From assembly GCA_030837425.1 (NCBI GenBank), contig JAUPLJ010000030.1:1-7106 (forward strand): a stretch of 7,106 nt of DNA, read 5' to 3'. How positions within the stretch are numbered: position 1 is the first letter of the stretch; the number at the start of each line of letters is the position of its first letter. Below the pieces are notes generated by a model. The model did no database searches. It was given only the letters and a program-made list of their open reading frames with translations, and was not told the DNA's origin. The position numbers and the translations under genes were made by a program. This stretch comes from Patescibacteria group bacterium (GTDB taxonomy: Bacteria > Patescibacteriota > Minisyncoccia > Phycocordibacterales > UBA5272). Below are positions 1-6,509 of this stretch, piece after piece.

Positions 1-50
1 ATGACGAGCTTAAAAGAGAAGGAAAATTAGTAAAAAGAACTAGAAAGTAA
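1..50 (+). CDS. 3' end of an upstream gene, partial and unidentified
   Basis: Codons read from position 3 are open from the left edge to a TAA at 48-50. They give a very basic, hydrophilic tail ending KLVKRTRK. The stop lies one base before the ybeY start, the spacing expected of a preceding operon member. Only about 15 residues are visible, too few to name a family, and an open run this short could arise by chance. A nine-codon reading from the ATG at position 1 (stop at 28-30) is less likely, because it would leave a gap before ybeY that is out of keeping with the tight packing here. Confidence 0.35.
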   Translation, partial: DELKREGKLVKRTRK

Positions 51-51
51 A

Positions 52-453
52 ATGTTTTTAGAGAAAGAAAACTTAATAGTTAACAGAAAAAATGGGACTT
101 TTGATAAAGCCCTTTTTTCCTTTATAGATAAACTACGAAAAGAAATCTTAAAAGAAAAATATTCTCTGTCTGTAAATTTTATTTCCCCAAAAGAGGCAAA
201 AGTCTTAAATGAAAAATATAGAAATAAAGACTACACTCCAAATATATTGTCTTTCCCACTTTCAAAAAATGAAGGAGAGATTTTTATATGTTTATCTGTT
301 GCGAAAAAAGAGGCTAAAGAATTTTCACTATCGTATCAAGATTTTTTGAAATTACTTTTAGTGCATGGGATGCTTCACCTCAAAGGATTAGACCATGGAG
401 ACAAAATGGATAGGCAAGAAAAAGAAATATTTAAAAAATTTGTGCTAAAATAA
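52..453 (+). CDS. ybeY: Endoribonuclease YbeY (16S rRNA maturation)
   Basis: YbeY is a zinc-dependent single-strand endoribonuclease that acts in 16S rRNA 3'-end processing and ribosome quality control in the cytoplasm. The family signature HxxxHLxGxDH is complete: His105, His109 and His115 are the zinc ligands, within HGMLHLKGLDH. The upstream conserved block around residues 52-69 (LNEKYRNKDYTPNILSFPL) matches the family's LNxxYRxxDxxTDVLSFP pattern and keeps Arg57, although the usual TDV is written TPNI. A segment near residues 76-86 (EIFICLSVAKK) matches the DIxIxxxxAxx block. At 133 residues it is at the short end of the family. The ATG at 52 follows the previous stop by one base and has only a weak upstream purine stretch. 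ftsA begins four bases after its stop, so the two are probably cotranscribed. Confidence 0.93.
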   Translation: MFLEKENLIVNRKNGTFDKALFSFIDKLRKEILKEKYSLSVNFISPKEAKVLNEKYRNKDYTPNILSFPLSKNEGEIFICLSVAKKEAKEFSLSYQDFLKLLLVHGMLHLKGLDHGDKMDRQEKEIFKKFVLK

Positions 454-457
454 TAGA

Positions 458-1630
458 ATGAACAAAGAGAAGTCCCATATAATAATCGGAATAGACGTTG
501 GAAGTAATTCCTCTAAAATCTGCGTAATAAAACATCACCTAGATAAACGTTTACCACCTGAGATTTTAGATTTAAAAGAAATTCCAACCGAAGGTATACA
601 TAAAGGAAATATTGTAGACGAAAAAGAGCTTGCTAATACTGTCTCAAGACTTTTTTCTTATATTAAAAAAGATGTTGTAAAAAATAAAAGCCATATTGTA
701 CTCTCACTCAATGCCGCAGGCATAAGTAGTATTATTAATAACACTTCTATTGTTGGGTCTAGTATAGGAGACGAAGTAACTAAAACAGATATTGACCGAC
801 TAGAAAAGGAAGCTTTGATATCTGTATCTAATATAAAAAATAAAAAAGTAATACACACGATTCCAATAAAATACAAATTGGATCACAATGAAATCCAAGG
901 CTCCCCTATTGGAATGTTTGGAAAAAGAATAGAAGGAAAATTTTTATTCGTCCTTGCACCTACTCTTTATGTAGAAAAAATAGAAAATGTCTTAAATGAA
1001 ATTAATTTACCTATAGAAGAAGTGGTAGTGGGACCTTTTGCTGAGTGTATTCCTTTATTAAATAAAAAACAAAGAGTGGCGGGTACAGCACTTATAAACA
1101 TTGGTCACTCTACAACAAGCCTTTTGGTCTATGAAAATAATAATCCAACCCTTGTAACAATTTTACCAGTCGGAAGCAACGATATCACAAATGATATAGC
1201 TTTGGGGCTTCAAATATCTTTAGAAGAAGCAGAGGAAATAAAATTAGGAGTCAGCGGGCTCGCTTATTCAAAAAGAAAATTTGAAGAGATAGTAGAAGCT
1301 AGGGTAGAATTTATTTGTGAAAAAATAAATGCAGAGTTGGAAAAGATAGGAAGAAAAGAATTATTGCCAGGTGGAATAGTCTTGACTGGTGGAGGAAGCA
1401 AACTAACAAAAATGGATTACATGATTAAAAGCAACCTCAAACTCCCTGTCAAATTTGCAAACGAAGAGATTAAAAATTTTTCTGATGGACAACTTAAAGA
1501 TTCTTCTTTTGCCAGAGTCTATGGATTAACATTTTTAGCTCCTGTTATATCCACAAACTACAATCTTAAAAAAATATTTAATGAATTTTCTAAAAATATT
1601 AGCAATTTATTTAAAAAATTATTACCTTAA
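458..1630 (+). CDS. ftsA: Cell division protein FtsA
   Basis: FtsA is an actin-fold ATPase that tethers FtsZ filaments to the cytoplasmic membrane and recruits later divisome proteins. The ATP site is visible in order: phosphate-1 loop GIDVGSNSSKICVI (residues 11-24), phosphate-2 loop INIGHSTTSLLVY (213-225), and adenosine motif GGIVLTGGGSKL (305-316). The region between about residues 84 and 165 is consistent with the FtsA-specific 1C domain that replaces actin subdomain 1B. The last 20 residues place Leu, Ile and Phe at 370, 373, 374, 377, 381, 384, 385, 388 and 389 among lysines, an amphipathic helix as expected for the membrane-targeting sequence. At 390 residues it is slightly short for the family (about 420). 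The start lies four bases after the ybeY stop, without a clear Shine-Dalgarno site. The pilus protein PilM shares the fold, but the ftsZ neighbour and the C-terminal helix favour FtsA. Confidence 0.93.
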   Translation: MNKEKSHIIIGIDVGSNSSKICVIKHHLDKRLPPEILDLKEIPTEGIHKGNIVDEKELANTVSRLFSYIKKDVVKNKSHIVLSLNAAGISSIINNTSIVGSSIGDEVTKTDIDRLEKEALISVSNIKNKKVIHTIPIKYKLDHNEIQGSPIGMFGKRIEGKFLFVLAPTLYVEKIENVLNEINLPIEEVVVGPFAECIPLLNKKQRVAGTALINIGHSTTSLLVYENNNPTLVTILPVGSNDITNDIALGLQISLEEAEEIKLGVSGLAYSKRKFEEIVEARVEFICEKINAELEKIGRKELLPGGIVLTGGGSKLTKMDYMIKSNLKLPVKFANEEIKNFSDGQLKDSSFARVYGLTFLAPVISTNYNLKKIFNEFSKNISNLFKKLLP

Positions 1631-1663
1631 AAGAATTAATTGGCTTAAATTAGAACACAAAAC

Positions 1664-1697
1664 AAAAAATAATGCAATGGATTGCATTATTTTTTAT
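1664..1697 (+). terminator. Intrinsic terminator after ftsA
   Basis: A perfect 15-bp inverted repeat (1664-1678 with 1681-1695) has GG at its centre. Its core is AATGCAAT/ATTGCATT, flanked by an A-run on the left and a T-run on the right. This is a typical A-tract/hairpin/T-tract terminator, and its symmetry would allow action in both directions. It begins 33 bases after the ftsA stop and would separate ybeY-ftsA transcripts from ftsZ. The stem is AT-rich, so termination may be partial. Confidence 0.75.
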
Positions 1698-1710
1698 CGA
1701 GTGCTATACT
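1682..1710 (+). promoter_or_regulatory. Promoter of ftsZ with extended -10
   Basis: TGCTATACT at 1702-1710 is an extended -10 element: TG, one base, then TATACT, which matches TATAAT at five of six positions. A weak -35 candidate, TTGCAT (1682-1687), sits 17 bases upstream and overlaps the right arm of the terminator hairpin. Transcription would start near 1717, giving a leader of about 33 bases that contains the ftsZ ribosome binding site. Confidence 0.6.
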
Positions 1711-1736
1711 TCTTTCACTTAATAATAAACCGAAAA

Positions 1737-1743
1737 AAGGGAG
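1737..1743 (+). promoter_or_regulatory. Ribosome binding site of ftsZ
   Basis: AAGGGAG at 1737-1743, with GGAG as its core, ends six bases before the ATG at 1750. It is the clearest Shine-Dalgarno sequence before any protein gene in the window and fixes the ftsZ start. The other genes here have weak sites or none. Confidence 0.65.
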
Positions 1744-1749
1744 AAAAAT

Positions 1750-3117
1750 ATGTCTAAATCATTGCCTGAAATTCAAAGTTTTGCGAAAATAAAAGTAATC
1801 GGAGTTGGTGGATCTGGGAAAGGAGCCATAAATCACATGATTAGCTCGAACCTAAAAGGTATCGATTTTATAGCGATGAATACCGATACTCAAGATTTAC
1901 ATAATTGTCTAGCTTCTAAAAAAATTCATTTAGGAAAAAATCTAACTAAAGGTCTAGGTGCTGGGATGGATCCAGAAATTGGAAGAAGAAGTGCAGAGGA
2001 AACAAAAGAAGAAATCCAAGATGTCATCAAAGGAGCTGACATAATTTTCATAGCTTGTGGAATGGGCGGAGGGACTGCGACTGGAGCTGCTCCTGTTATT
2101 GCAAAAGCGGCTAAAGAAGAAGGAATATTAACTGTCGCAATAGTGACAAAGCCATTTTTCTTTGAAGGACAAAAAAGAACAAATATCGCAGAGAACGGAA
2201 TAATTGATCTTGAAAAAGAAGTAGATGCTTTAATTGTTGTACCAAATGATAGATTACTTTCTGTAATAGATAAAAACACTCCTGTAAAAGATGCTTTCAA
2301 GATGGTAGACGAAGTATTAAAGCAAGCAGTGGATGGTATAGCAGATATAATAAAAACTGCAGGAACAATTAATCTAGACTTCGCTGACATTAAAAGAGTT
2401 CTTAAAGATTCTGGTACTGCTCTTATTGGTATTGGTACCGGTAGCGGCGAAAATAGAGCCATTGAGGCGGCCAAAAGCGCTATCTCATCACCTCTTCTCG
2501 ATGTCTCAATTCATGGAGCAAAAGGCCTTCTTTATGCAATTTATGGAAACGATAATCTTTCAATGTATGAGGTCTCAGAAGCTGCAAAGATTATCACTGA
2601 ATCAGTAGATAAAGATGCGACTATTATATTCGGTATCGTGAATTCTGATACTTTAAAGAAAGATGAAGTAAAAATTGTAGTAATAGCAACAAAATTCCCT
2701 TCAAATTTTAAATTGCCTCACAATAATAAAATTATAAGTGAGCCCCTGTATACTAATTTAGAAATAGATAAGATCAAAGTAGACAATTACGAAGATAAAA
2801 ATAAATTCATTAAAAGTGACGATAAAAAAAAATTTAATTTAGAAAAAAATTCTAAAGTTAATTCTGATCTAAATGAAGATATAAAAGAACCTCTATTTTC
2901 AGAAAAGAAAGAAGAAACAATATCTTCTGCGATACAAAATATTGAGGATGGTCATAAAAAGAAAAATGAATTAAATAATGAAATGGACGAAGATAATCTT
3001 TTAGACCTTAAAAAGCTTCAAGCTGACAAAAATGCAAAAGATAAAAAAGCTTTGTTTTTAGAAGAAGATGAGGATGATTGGAGCATGCTTCCCCCATTTC
3101 TAAGAAAAAAGAAGTAA
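1750..3117 (+). CDS. ftsZ: Cell division GTPase FtsZ
   Basis: FtsZ polymerises with GTP into the Z-ring at midcell. The nucleotide-binding loop GVGGSGKGAIN lies at residues 18-28, NTDTQDL at 44-50 and GLGAG at 68-72. The tubulin signature at 106-115 reads GGGTATGAAP, with Ala110 where the family has Gly. The catalytic T7 loop NLDFAD (208-213) keeps both aspartates, Asp210 and Asp213. ISSPLLDVSIHGAKG (245-259) and the ATKF end of the core (313-316) are also recognisable. From about 317 to 440 there is a long, highly charged, probably disordered linker. The protein ends in DWSMLPPFLRKKK (443-455), which contains the PxFLR tail used to bind FtsA. Total length, 455 residues, exceeds the usual 380-400 because of the linker. 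The gene has its own promoter, ribosome binding site and terminator. Confidence 0.97.
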   Translation: MSKSLPEIQSFAKIKVIGVGGSGKGAINHMISSNLKGIDFIAMNTDTQDLHNCLASKKIHLGKNLTKGLGAGMDPEIGRRSAEETKEEIQDVIKGADIIFIACGMGGGTATGAAPVIAKAAKEEGILTVAIVTKPFFFEGQKRTNIAENGIIDLEKEVDALIVVPNDRLLSVIDKNTPVKDAFKMVDEVLKQAVDGIADIIKTAGTINLDFADIKRVLKDSGTALIGIGTGSGENRAIEAAKSAISSPLLDVSIHGAKGLLYAIYGNDNLSMYEVSEAAKIITESVDKDATIIFGIVNSDTLKKDEVKIVVIATKFPSNFKLPHNNKIISEPLYTNLEIDKIKVDNYEDKNKFIKSDDKKKFNLEKNSKVNSDLNEDIKEPLFSEKKEETISSAIQNIEDGHKKKNELNNEMDEDNLLDLKKLQADKNAKDKKALFLEEDEDDWSMLPPFLRKKK

Positions 3118-3131
3118 AATAAATAAATCTT

Positions 3132-3161
3132 AATAAAACCCTAACAAAGGGTTTTATTTTT
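3132..3161 (+). terminator. Intrinsic terminator after ftsZ
   Basis: An 11-bp perfect stem (3132-3142 with 3148-3158) contains the core AAAACCCT/AGGGTTTT and closes a five-base AACAA loop. It runs into a T-rich tract to 3161. It starts 15 bases after the ftsZ stop. With the terminator after ftsA it would make ftsZ a single-gene transcript. Confidence 0.85.
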
Positions 3162-3167
3162 ATACGC

Positions 3168-3196
3168 TTTTTAAATTCCCTTTTTTCCTGTATAAT
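3168..3196 (+). promoter_or_regulatory. Promoter of the TrxB/AhpF-like gene
   Basis: A perfect consensus TATAAT lies at 3191-3196. Upstream at the right distance there is only a T-rich stretch (3167-3174) with no good -35 match. The expected transcription start is near 3203, only about eight bases before the ATG at 3211. The transcript would be almost leaderless, and the in-frame TTG at 3196 would lie inside the -10 box, upstream of the RNA start. Confidence 0.55.
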
Positions 3197-3210
3197 TGAT
3201 AAATAAATTT

Positions 3211-4158
3211 ATGCTAAATGAAAATATTTTTGACTTAATAATAGTGGGTGGTGGGCCCGCGGGAGCAAGTGCGGCTATTTATGCTGCCAGAAAAAGAATG
3301 AAAGCAATTTTGATTTTAAAAGAATGGGGCGGGCAATCTGTAGTGTCTAGCGATATACAAAATTGGATCGGTACTCCTCATATTTCAGGAGCAGATCTAG
3401 CTAAAAATTTAGAATCACATGTAAAAGAATATGCTGGAGAATTTTTAAAAATAAAAGTAGGCAGCATGGTAACAAATTCTGAAATAGAAAATTCTCTTGA
3501 TGGAAATCTTATAAAAATATCTTTAGAGAGTGGTGAGAATATTTTTGGAAAATCTTTACTCATCACAACCGGATCAAATAGGAAAAAAATAGATATAAAA
3601 GGAGCGGATGAATTTGAACATAAAGGTCTCACCTATTGTGCGACTTGTGACGGGCCAATGTTCTCTGATATGGATGTAGTTGTGATTGGTGGAGGAAATG
3701 CTGGATTTGAATCAGCTTCTCAACTTCTCGCTTATTGCAAAAGTGTCACTCTTCTTTCTCGTAGTGAGCCAAGAGCTGAGAAGATCACTATAGAAAAATT
3801 AAAAACTGATCCTAAATTTAAATTAATAATCGGCGCGACTCCAAAAGAAATTTTTGGAGATAAATTTGTAAATGCTATTTCTTATTTAGATAAAGATGGA
3901 AACGAAATAAAGCTTGATGTCTCAGGAGTGTTTGTAGAAATAGGACAAATCCCAGCGACTGATTGGGTAAAAAATATTGTAGAGTTAGATGAGACAGGAA
4001 AAATAAAAATTGATCCATGGACAAACAGAGCTTCAAAAGAAGAATTAATCTGGGCTGCTGGAGATGCTACAAATATTCTTTATCATCAAAATAATATAGC
4101 GAGTGGTGAAGCTGTAAAAGCCATCGAAGATATCTATAAAACTTTAAAAACAAAATAG
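3211..4158 (+). CDS. trxB: Thioredoxin reductase/AhpF-like flavoprotein disulfide reductase
   Basis: This FAD-dependent pyridine-nucleotide disulfide oxidoreductase probably passes electrons from NAD(P)H to thioredoxin or a peroxiredoxin partner in the cytoplasm. Counting from the ATG at 3211 (315 residues, normal for low-molecular-weight TrxR), the FAD loop GGGPAG is at 13-18, the redox-active CATC at 143-146, the NAD(P)-binding loop GGGNAG at 160-165, and the second FAD motif AAGD at 282-285. CATC is the TrxR form. CDGPMF after it, the GGGNAG context, and the C-terminal YHQNNIASGEAVKA read more like AhpF. The TrxR HRRDxFRA motif that grips the NADPH 2'-phosphate is replaced by SRSEPRAE (183-190). 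The N-terminal thioredoxin-like domains of true AhpF are absent. A longer reading from TTG at 3196 adds five residues but starts inside the -10 box, so 3211 is preferred. The symbol is a family-level assignment. Confidence 0.85.
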   Translation: MLNENIFDLIIVGGGPAGASAAIYAARKRMKAILILKEWGGQSVVSSDIQNWIGTPHISGADLAKNLESHVKEYAGEFLKIKVGSMVTNSEIENSLDGNLIKISLESGENIFGKSLLITTGSNRKKIDIKGADEFEHKGLTYCATCDGPMFSDMDVVVIGGGNAGFESASQLLAYCKSVTLLSRSEPRAEKITIEKLKTDPKFKLIIGATPKEIFGDKFVNAISYLDKDGNEIKLDVSGVFVEIGQIPATDWVKNIVELDETGKIKIDPWTNRASKEELIWAAGDATNILYHQNNIASGEAVKAIEDIYKTLKTK

Positions 4159-4183
4159 TGAGAGAGGGTTTTATAAAGTGAGT

Positions 4184-4194
4184 TAAAATATAAA
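4184..4194 (+). promoter_or_regulatory. Possible -10 elements before the ABC exporter gene
   Basis: Two overlapping -10-like hexamers, TAAAAT (4184-4189) and TATAAA (4189-4194), lie in the 48-base gap before the exporter start. No convincing -35 is visible. Either would put the RNA start within about 6-11 bases of the ATG at 4207, with no Shine-Dalgarno site. AT-rich sequence gives such hexamers easily. No terminator separates the flavoprotein gene from this one, so readthrough is an alternative. Confidence 0.3.
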
Positions 4195-4206
4195 CAAATT
4201 AATATT

Positions 4207-6000
4207 ATGAAGAAAAATTTTGCCACAACATTAAAACTTTGGAAGTTATTAAAGCCTTTTCATAGGTATTTTTATGGACAATTATTTTTAATATTAATAG
4301 TTCAGGGAGCTTTTACAATGTTAACTCTAAATCTTTCTAAGATAATAGATACTACTATAAATAAAAACTGGAAACTTCTTTCATATTTTTTATTATCTTA
4401 TTTATTTTTACTAATAATAAAAAATATTGCAGACGCTATAAAAGGTAGGCAAGAAATAAAGGTTTCTATGGGAAAAATAAGAAATTTTTTACAAGAATTT
4501 TCTTTAAAAGAAATATTAAAATTAAATACTTCACAATATACAGAAGACCATTCTGCAATAAAACAACAAGTTGTAGATAGAGGTGAGGACTCTGTTATAA
4601 ATATAGTAGAAACATTATCTTTTTCAGTAATACCTTTATTTTTTACTTTTTTATTTTCTATTATAGCCATAACACACTACTCTTCAGTTCTTGGTATTTA
4701 TAATTTAGCGTTTATAATATTGATCATTTTCGCTACGATAAAATTTACAAAATATTTTAGACCAATGTTAAGAAAAAATATAGACAACTGGGATAAACAA
4801 AGAAAGGTAAGAGTAGAGGCTTTTGAACATTTAAGATTAATAAAAATATTTGGAATGGAAAAAAATTACATATATAAATATATGAAAGATAGGACAGAGC
4901 TATTAAAATTTCATATACATATATGGTTAATTAACTCAAATTTTTGGATTACAAGAGAAGCTTTAGTTGATACTAGTAGATTTATATCTCTTTTGATATC
5001 TATATATTTATTTTCACAAGGACATATAACTATTGGTATAGTTTATGCATTATTTTCTTGGACAAATAATATATATGGACAACTCGGTAGTATAAATCAA
5101 ATTTTAAGAATGATACCTACAAACTTTGTCTATCTCGAAAAATATCTTGACGTTATAGATATGAAAGCGGATTTTAACGAAGAAGGAGAGAATCAATTTA
5201 AATCTGGAGATATTGCATTTGAAAATGTAAACTTCAAATATCCAAAAGGAAACAATAATGTACTTCATGATTTATCTTTAAAAATAAAGGAGGGTAGCAA
5301 AGTAGCCTTTGTAGGATATTCTGGTAGTGGAAAAACAACTATTGTTCAACTTCTACTTCGTGCTTATGATTACAATATTGGAGAAATAAAAATTGGAGGA
5401 ATCTCTCTAAAAGAAATGAGTGCGAATAGCCTGCGTGAGCATATAGGCTATGTAGAACAACATGTAGATCTTTTTGATGACACAATAAAAGAAAATATTT
5501 TATTTGGAGTAAAAGATTTAAATAAATTAAAAAATCTTTCAGCTCACACAAGGACAAAGCGCGATGTAAAAATTTCTGATGAAGAAGTAAATAAAGCTAT
5601 AGAAGAAGCCGCAAGAAAAGCAAGAATCGATCAATTTTATCACAGACTCGGTGAGAAGAAATTTGAGACAATGATCGGAGAGCGAGGAATAAAATTGTCT
5701 GGTGGAGAAAGGCAGCGTGTCGGTATCGCGAGAGCGCTCATTAAAGACCCTGCTATTTTAATTTTTGACGAAGCGACTTCAGCTCTTGACGCTGAGAATG
5801 AAAAGTATATTAAAGAAGCTATTGAGGAAGCGTCTGTTGGTCGCACAACTATCATCATAGCCCATAGGCTATCGACTGTGCGAGATGTGGACGAAATATT
5901 TATGATGAATAATGGTAAAATTTTAGCAAGTGGTAATCATCAGACACTATTAAAAACTTGTAAGGAATATAGAGATCTGGTAGAAGAACAAATGAAGTAA
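4207..6000 (+). CDS. ABC exporter half-transporter (membrane domain fused to ATPase)
   Basis: This is a type IV (MsbA/BmrA-like) ABC exporter in one 597-residue chain, expected to work as a dimer in the cytoplasmic membrane. Hydrophobic segments in the N-terminal half lie near residues 23-44, 57-76, 138-156, 158-178, about 240-268 and 272-290, consistent with six membrane helices. EAFEHLRLIKIFGMEK (204-219) matches the intracellular coupling region. The ATPase domain is complete: Walker A GYSGSGKT (370-377), Q-loop Gln418, signature LSGGERQR (497-504), Walker B ILIFDE with catalytic Glu522, D-loop SALD (525-528), and switch His553. About 20 extra, mostly basic residues (roughly 437-456) lie between ENILFG and the signature, where such proteins usually have a short link. 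Substrate cannot be told from sequence: lipid, peptide or drug export are all possible. Its 3' end converges with the minus-strand gene, leaving four bases between stops. Confidence 0.9.
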   Translation: MKKNFATTLKLWKLLKPFHRYFYGQLFLILIVQGAFTMLTLNLSKIIDTTINKNWKLLSYFLLSYLFLLIIKNIADAIKGRQEIKVSMGKIRNFLQEFSLKEILKLNTSQYTEDHSAIKQQVVDRGEDSVINIVETLSFSVIPLFFTFLFSIIAITHYSSVLGIYNLAFIILIIFATIKFTKYFRPMLRKNIDNWDKQRKVRVEAFEHLRLIKIFGMEKNYIYKYMKDRTELLKFHIHIWLINSNFWITREALVDTSRFISLLISIYLFSQGHITIGIVYALFSWTNNIYGQLGSINQILRMIPTNFVYLEKYLDVIDMKADFNEEGENQFKSGDIAFENVNFKYPKGNNNVLHDLSLKIKEGSKVAFVGYSGSGKTTIVQLLLRAYDYNIGEIKIGGISLKEMSANSLREHIGYVEQHVDLFDDTIKENILFGVKDLNKLKNLSAHTRTKRDVKISDEEVNKAIEEAARKARIDQFYHRLGEKKFETMIGERGIKLSGGERQRVGIARALIKDPAILIFDEATSALDAENEKYIKEAIEEASVGRTTIIIAHRLSTVRDVDEIFMMNNGKILASGNHQTLLKTCKEYRDLVEEQMK

Positions 6001-6004
6001 AGTT

Positions 6005-6478
6005 TTATCCTTTTATAAGTTTTAATTGCCTAATATCTTCAACATCGACTTCTCTTGAGAGTTTTGTTTTATAAGCAATTAATGAGTCTTTTTTTTCAAC
6101 TGGAACTTTTTTTCCATATATTTCAATCAATTCATAATTGGTCAAATCTGTACTAGAATTCTCCCAATCTCCGCTTTCTTTGTTAAAGATTTTTGCTCCT
6201 ATACCAGCAATATCAATTTCTTATCCTTCATATTGTAATGTCATAAGCTCAAGATCCCAGTTATCATCTTTATATCTGTAAGGACCATGTGTAATACATG
6301 TTTTAACTTTATCAGAAATGAGTAATATATCTTTATCATTCACTTCAATGTCTATATCAGCCAATTCACGATTAACCCCATACGCACGAGCTGCAAATCC
6401 TCCAGAAATTTTGTATGGAATATTCATCTCCTCGAGAATCTTTATTATCCATAAAAAAGCTTTTTCTGTGTTCTTCAT
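6005..6478 (-). pseudogene. Nucleotidyltransferase-fold protein, interrupted by one in-frame stop
   Basis: Reading from ATG at 6478 gives 85 residues to a TAA at 6223-6221. The same frame then continues for 71 more sense codons to a TAA at 6007-6005, so an intact form would have about 156 residues. The first part has the polymerase-beta-like signature: a GG at 26-27 in ISGGFAARAYG, Arg37, then DID at 41-43. The part after the stop opens with EIDIAGIG, whose Asp fits the third catalytic acid, and ends with KTKLSREVDVEDIRQL, like the K..L.R.KD..DI..L helix of MNT and aminoglycoside-nucleotidyltransferase relatives. The stop therefore removes the third metal-binding acid. One base change in the stop codon would restore the frame. 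UGA recoding cannot explain it because the codon is TAA. Substrate is unknown; toxin-antitoxin MNT and ANT-like enzymes are alternatives. The ATG lies 31 bases after tRNA-Glu and has no Shine-Dalgarno site. Confidence 0.75.
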
Positions 6479-6488
6479 ATTTTATAAA

Positions 6489-6494
6489 CTTATA
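6489..6494 (-). promoter_or_regulatory. Possible -10 element before the nucleotidyltransferase pseudogene
   Basis: On the minus strand TATAAG (6494 down to 6489) matches the -10 consensus at five of six positions. It would start RNA near 6482, about four bases before the ATG at 6478. No -35 is evident, because that position lies in the 3' end of the tRNA gene. Cotranscription from the tRNA promoter is equally possible. Confidence 0.25.
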
Positions 6495-6509
6495 ATGAAA
6501 ATAATTTTG

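Noticed and set aside
1926..2474. 182-codon open frame antisense to ftsZ
   Set aside because: It lies wholly within ftsZ on the other strand, has no promoter or ribosome binding site, and its Ala/Ser/Pro/Ile-rich translation is what the antisense of a conserved gene gives.
3196..3210. TTG start adding five residues to the flavoprotein
   Set aside because: The TTG overlaps the last base of TATAAT and lies upstream of the predicted RNA start; the ATG at 3211 already gives a normal N-terminus just before the FAD-binding strand.
6221..6478. Stand-alone 85-residue protein
   Set aside because: The downstream frame continues the same domain, including the third catalytic acid, so the short form is a truncated product and not a complete gene.
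6491..6496. Plus-strand TATAAT pointing into the tRNA
   Set aside because: The hexamer is explained by AT-rich spacer, has no -35, and no plus-strand gene follows; it would only make antisense RNA through the tRNA.
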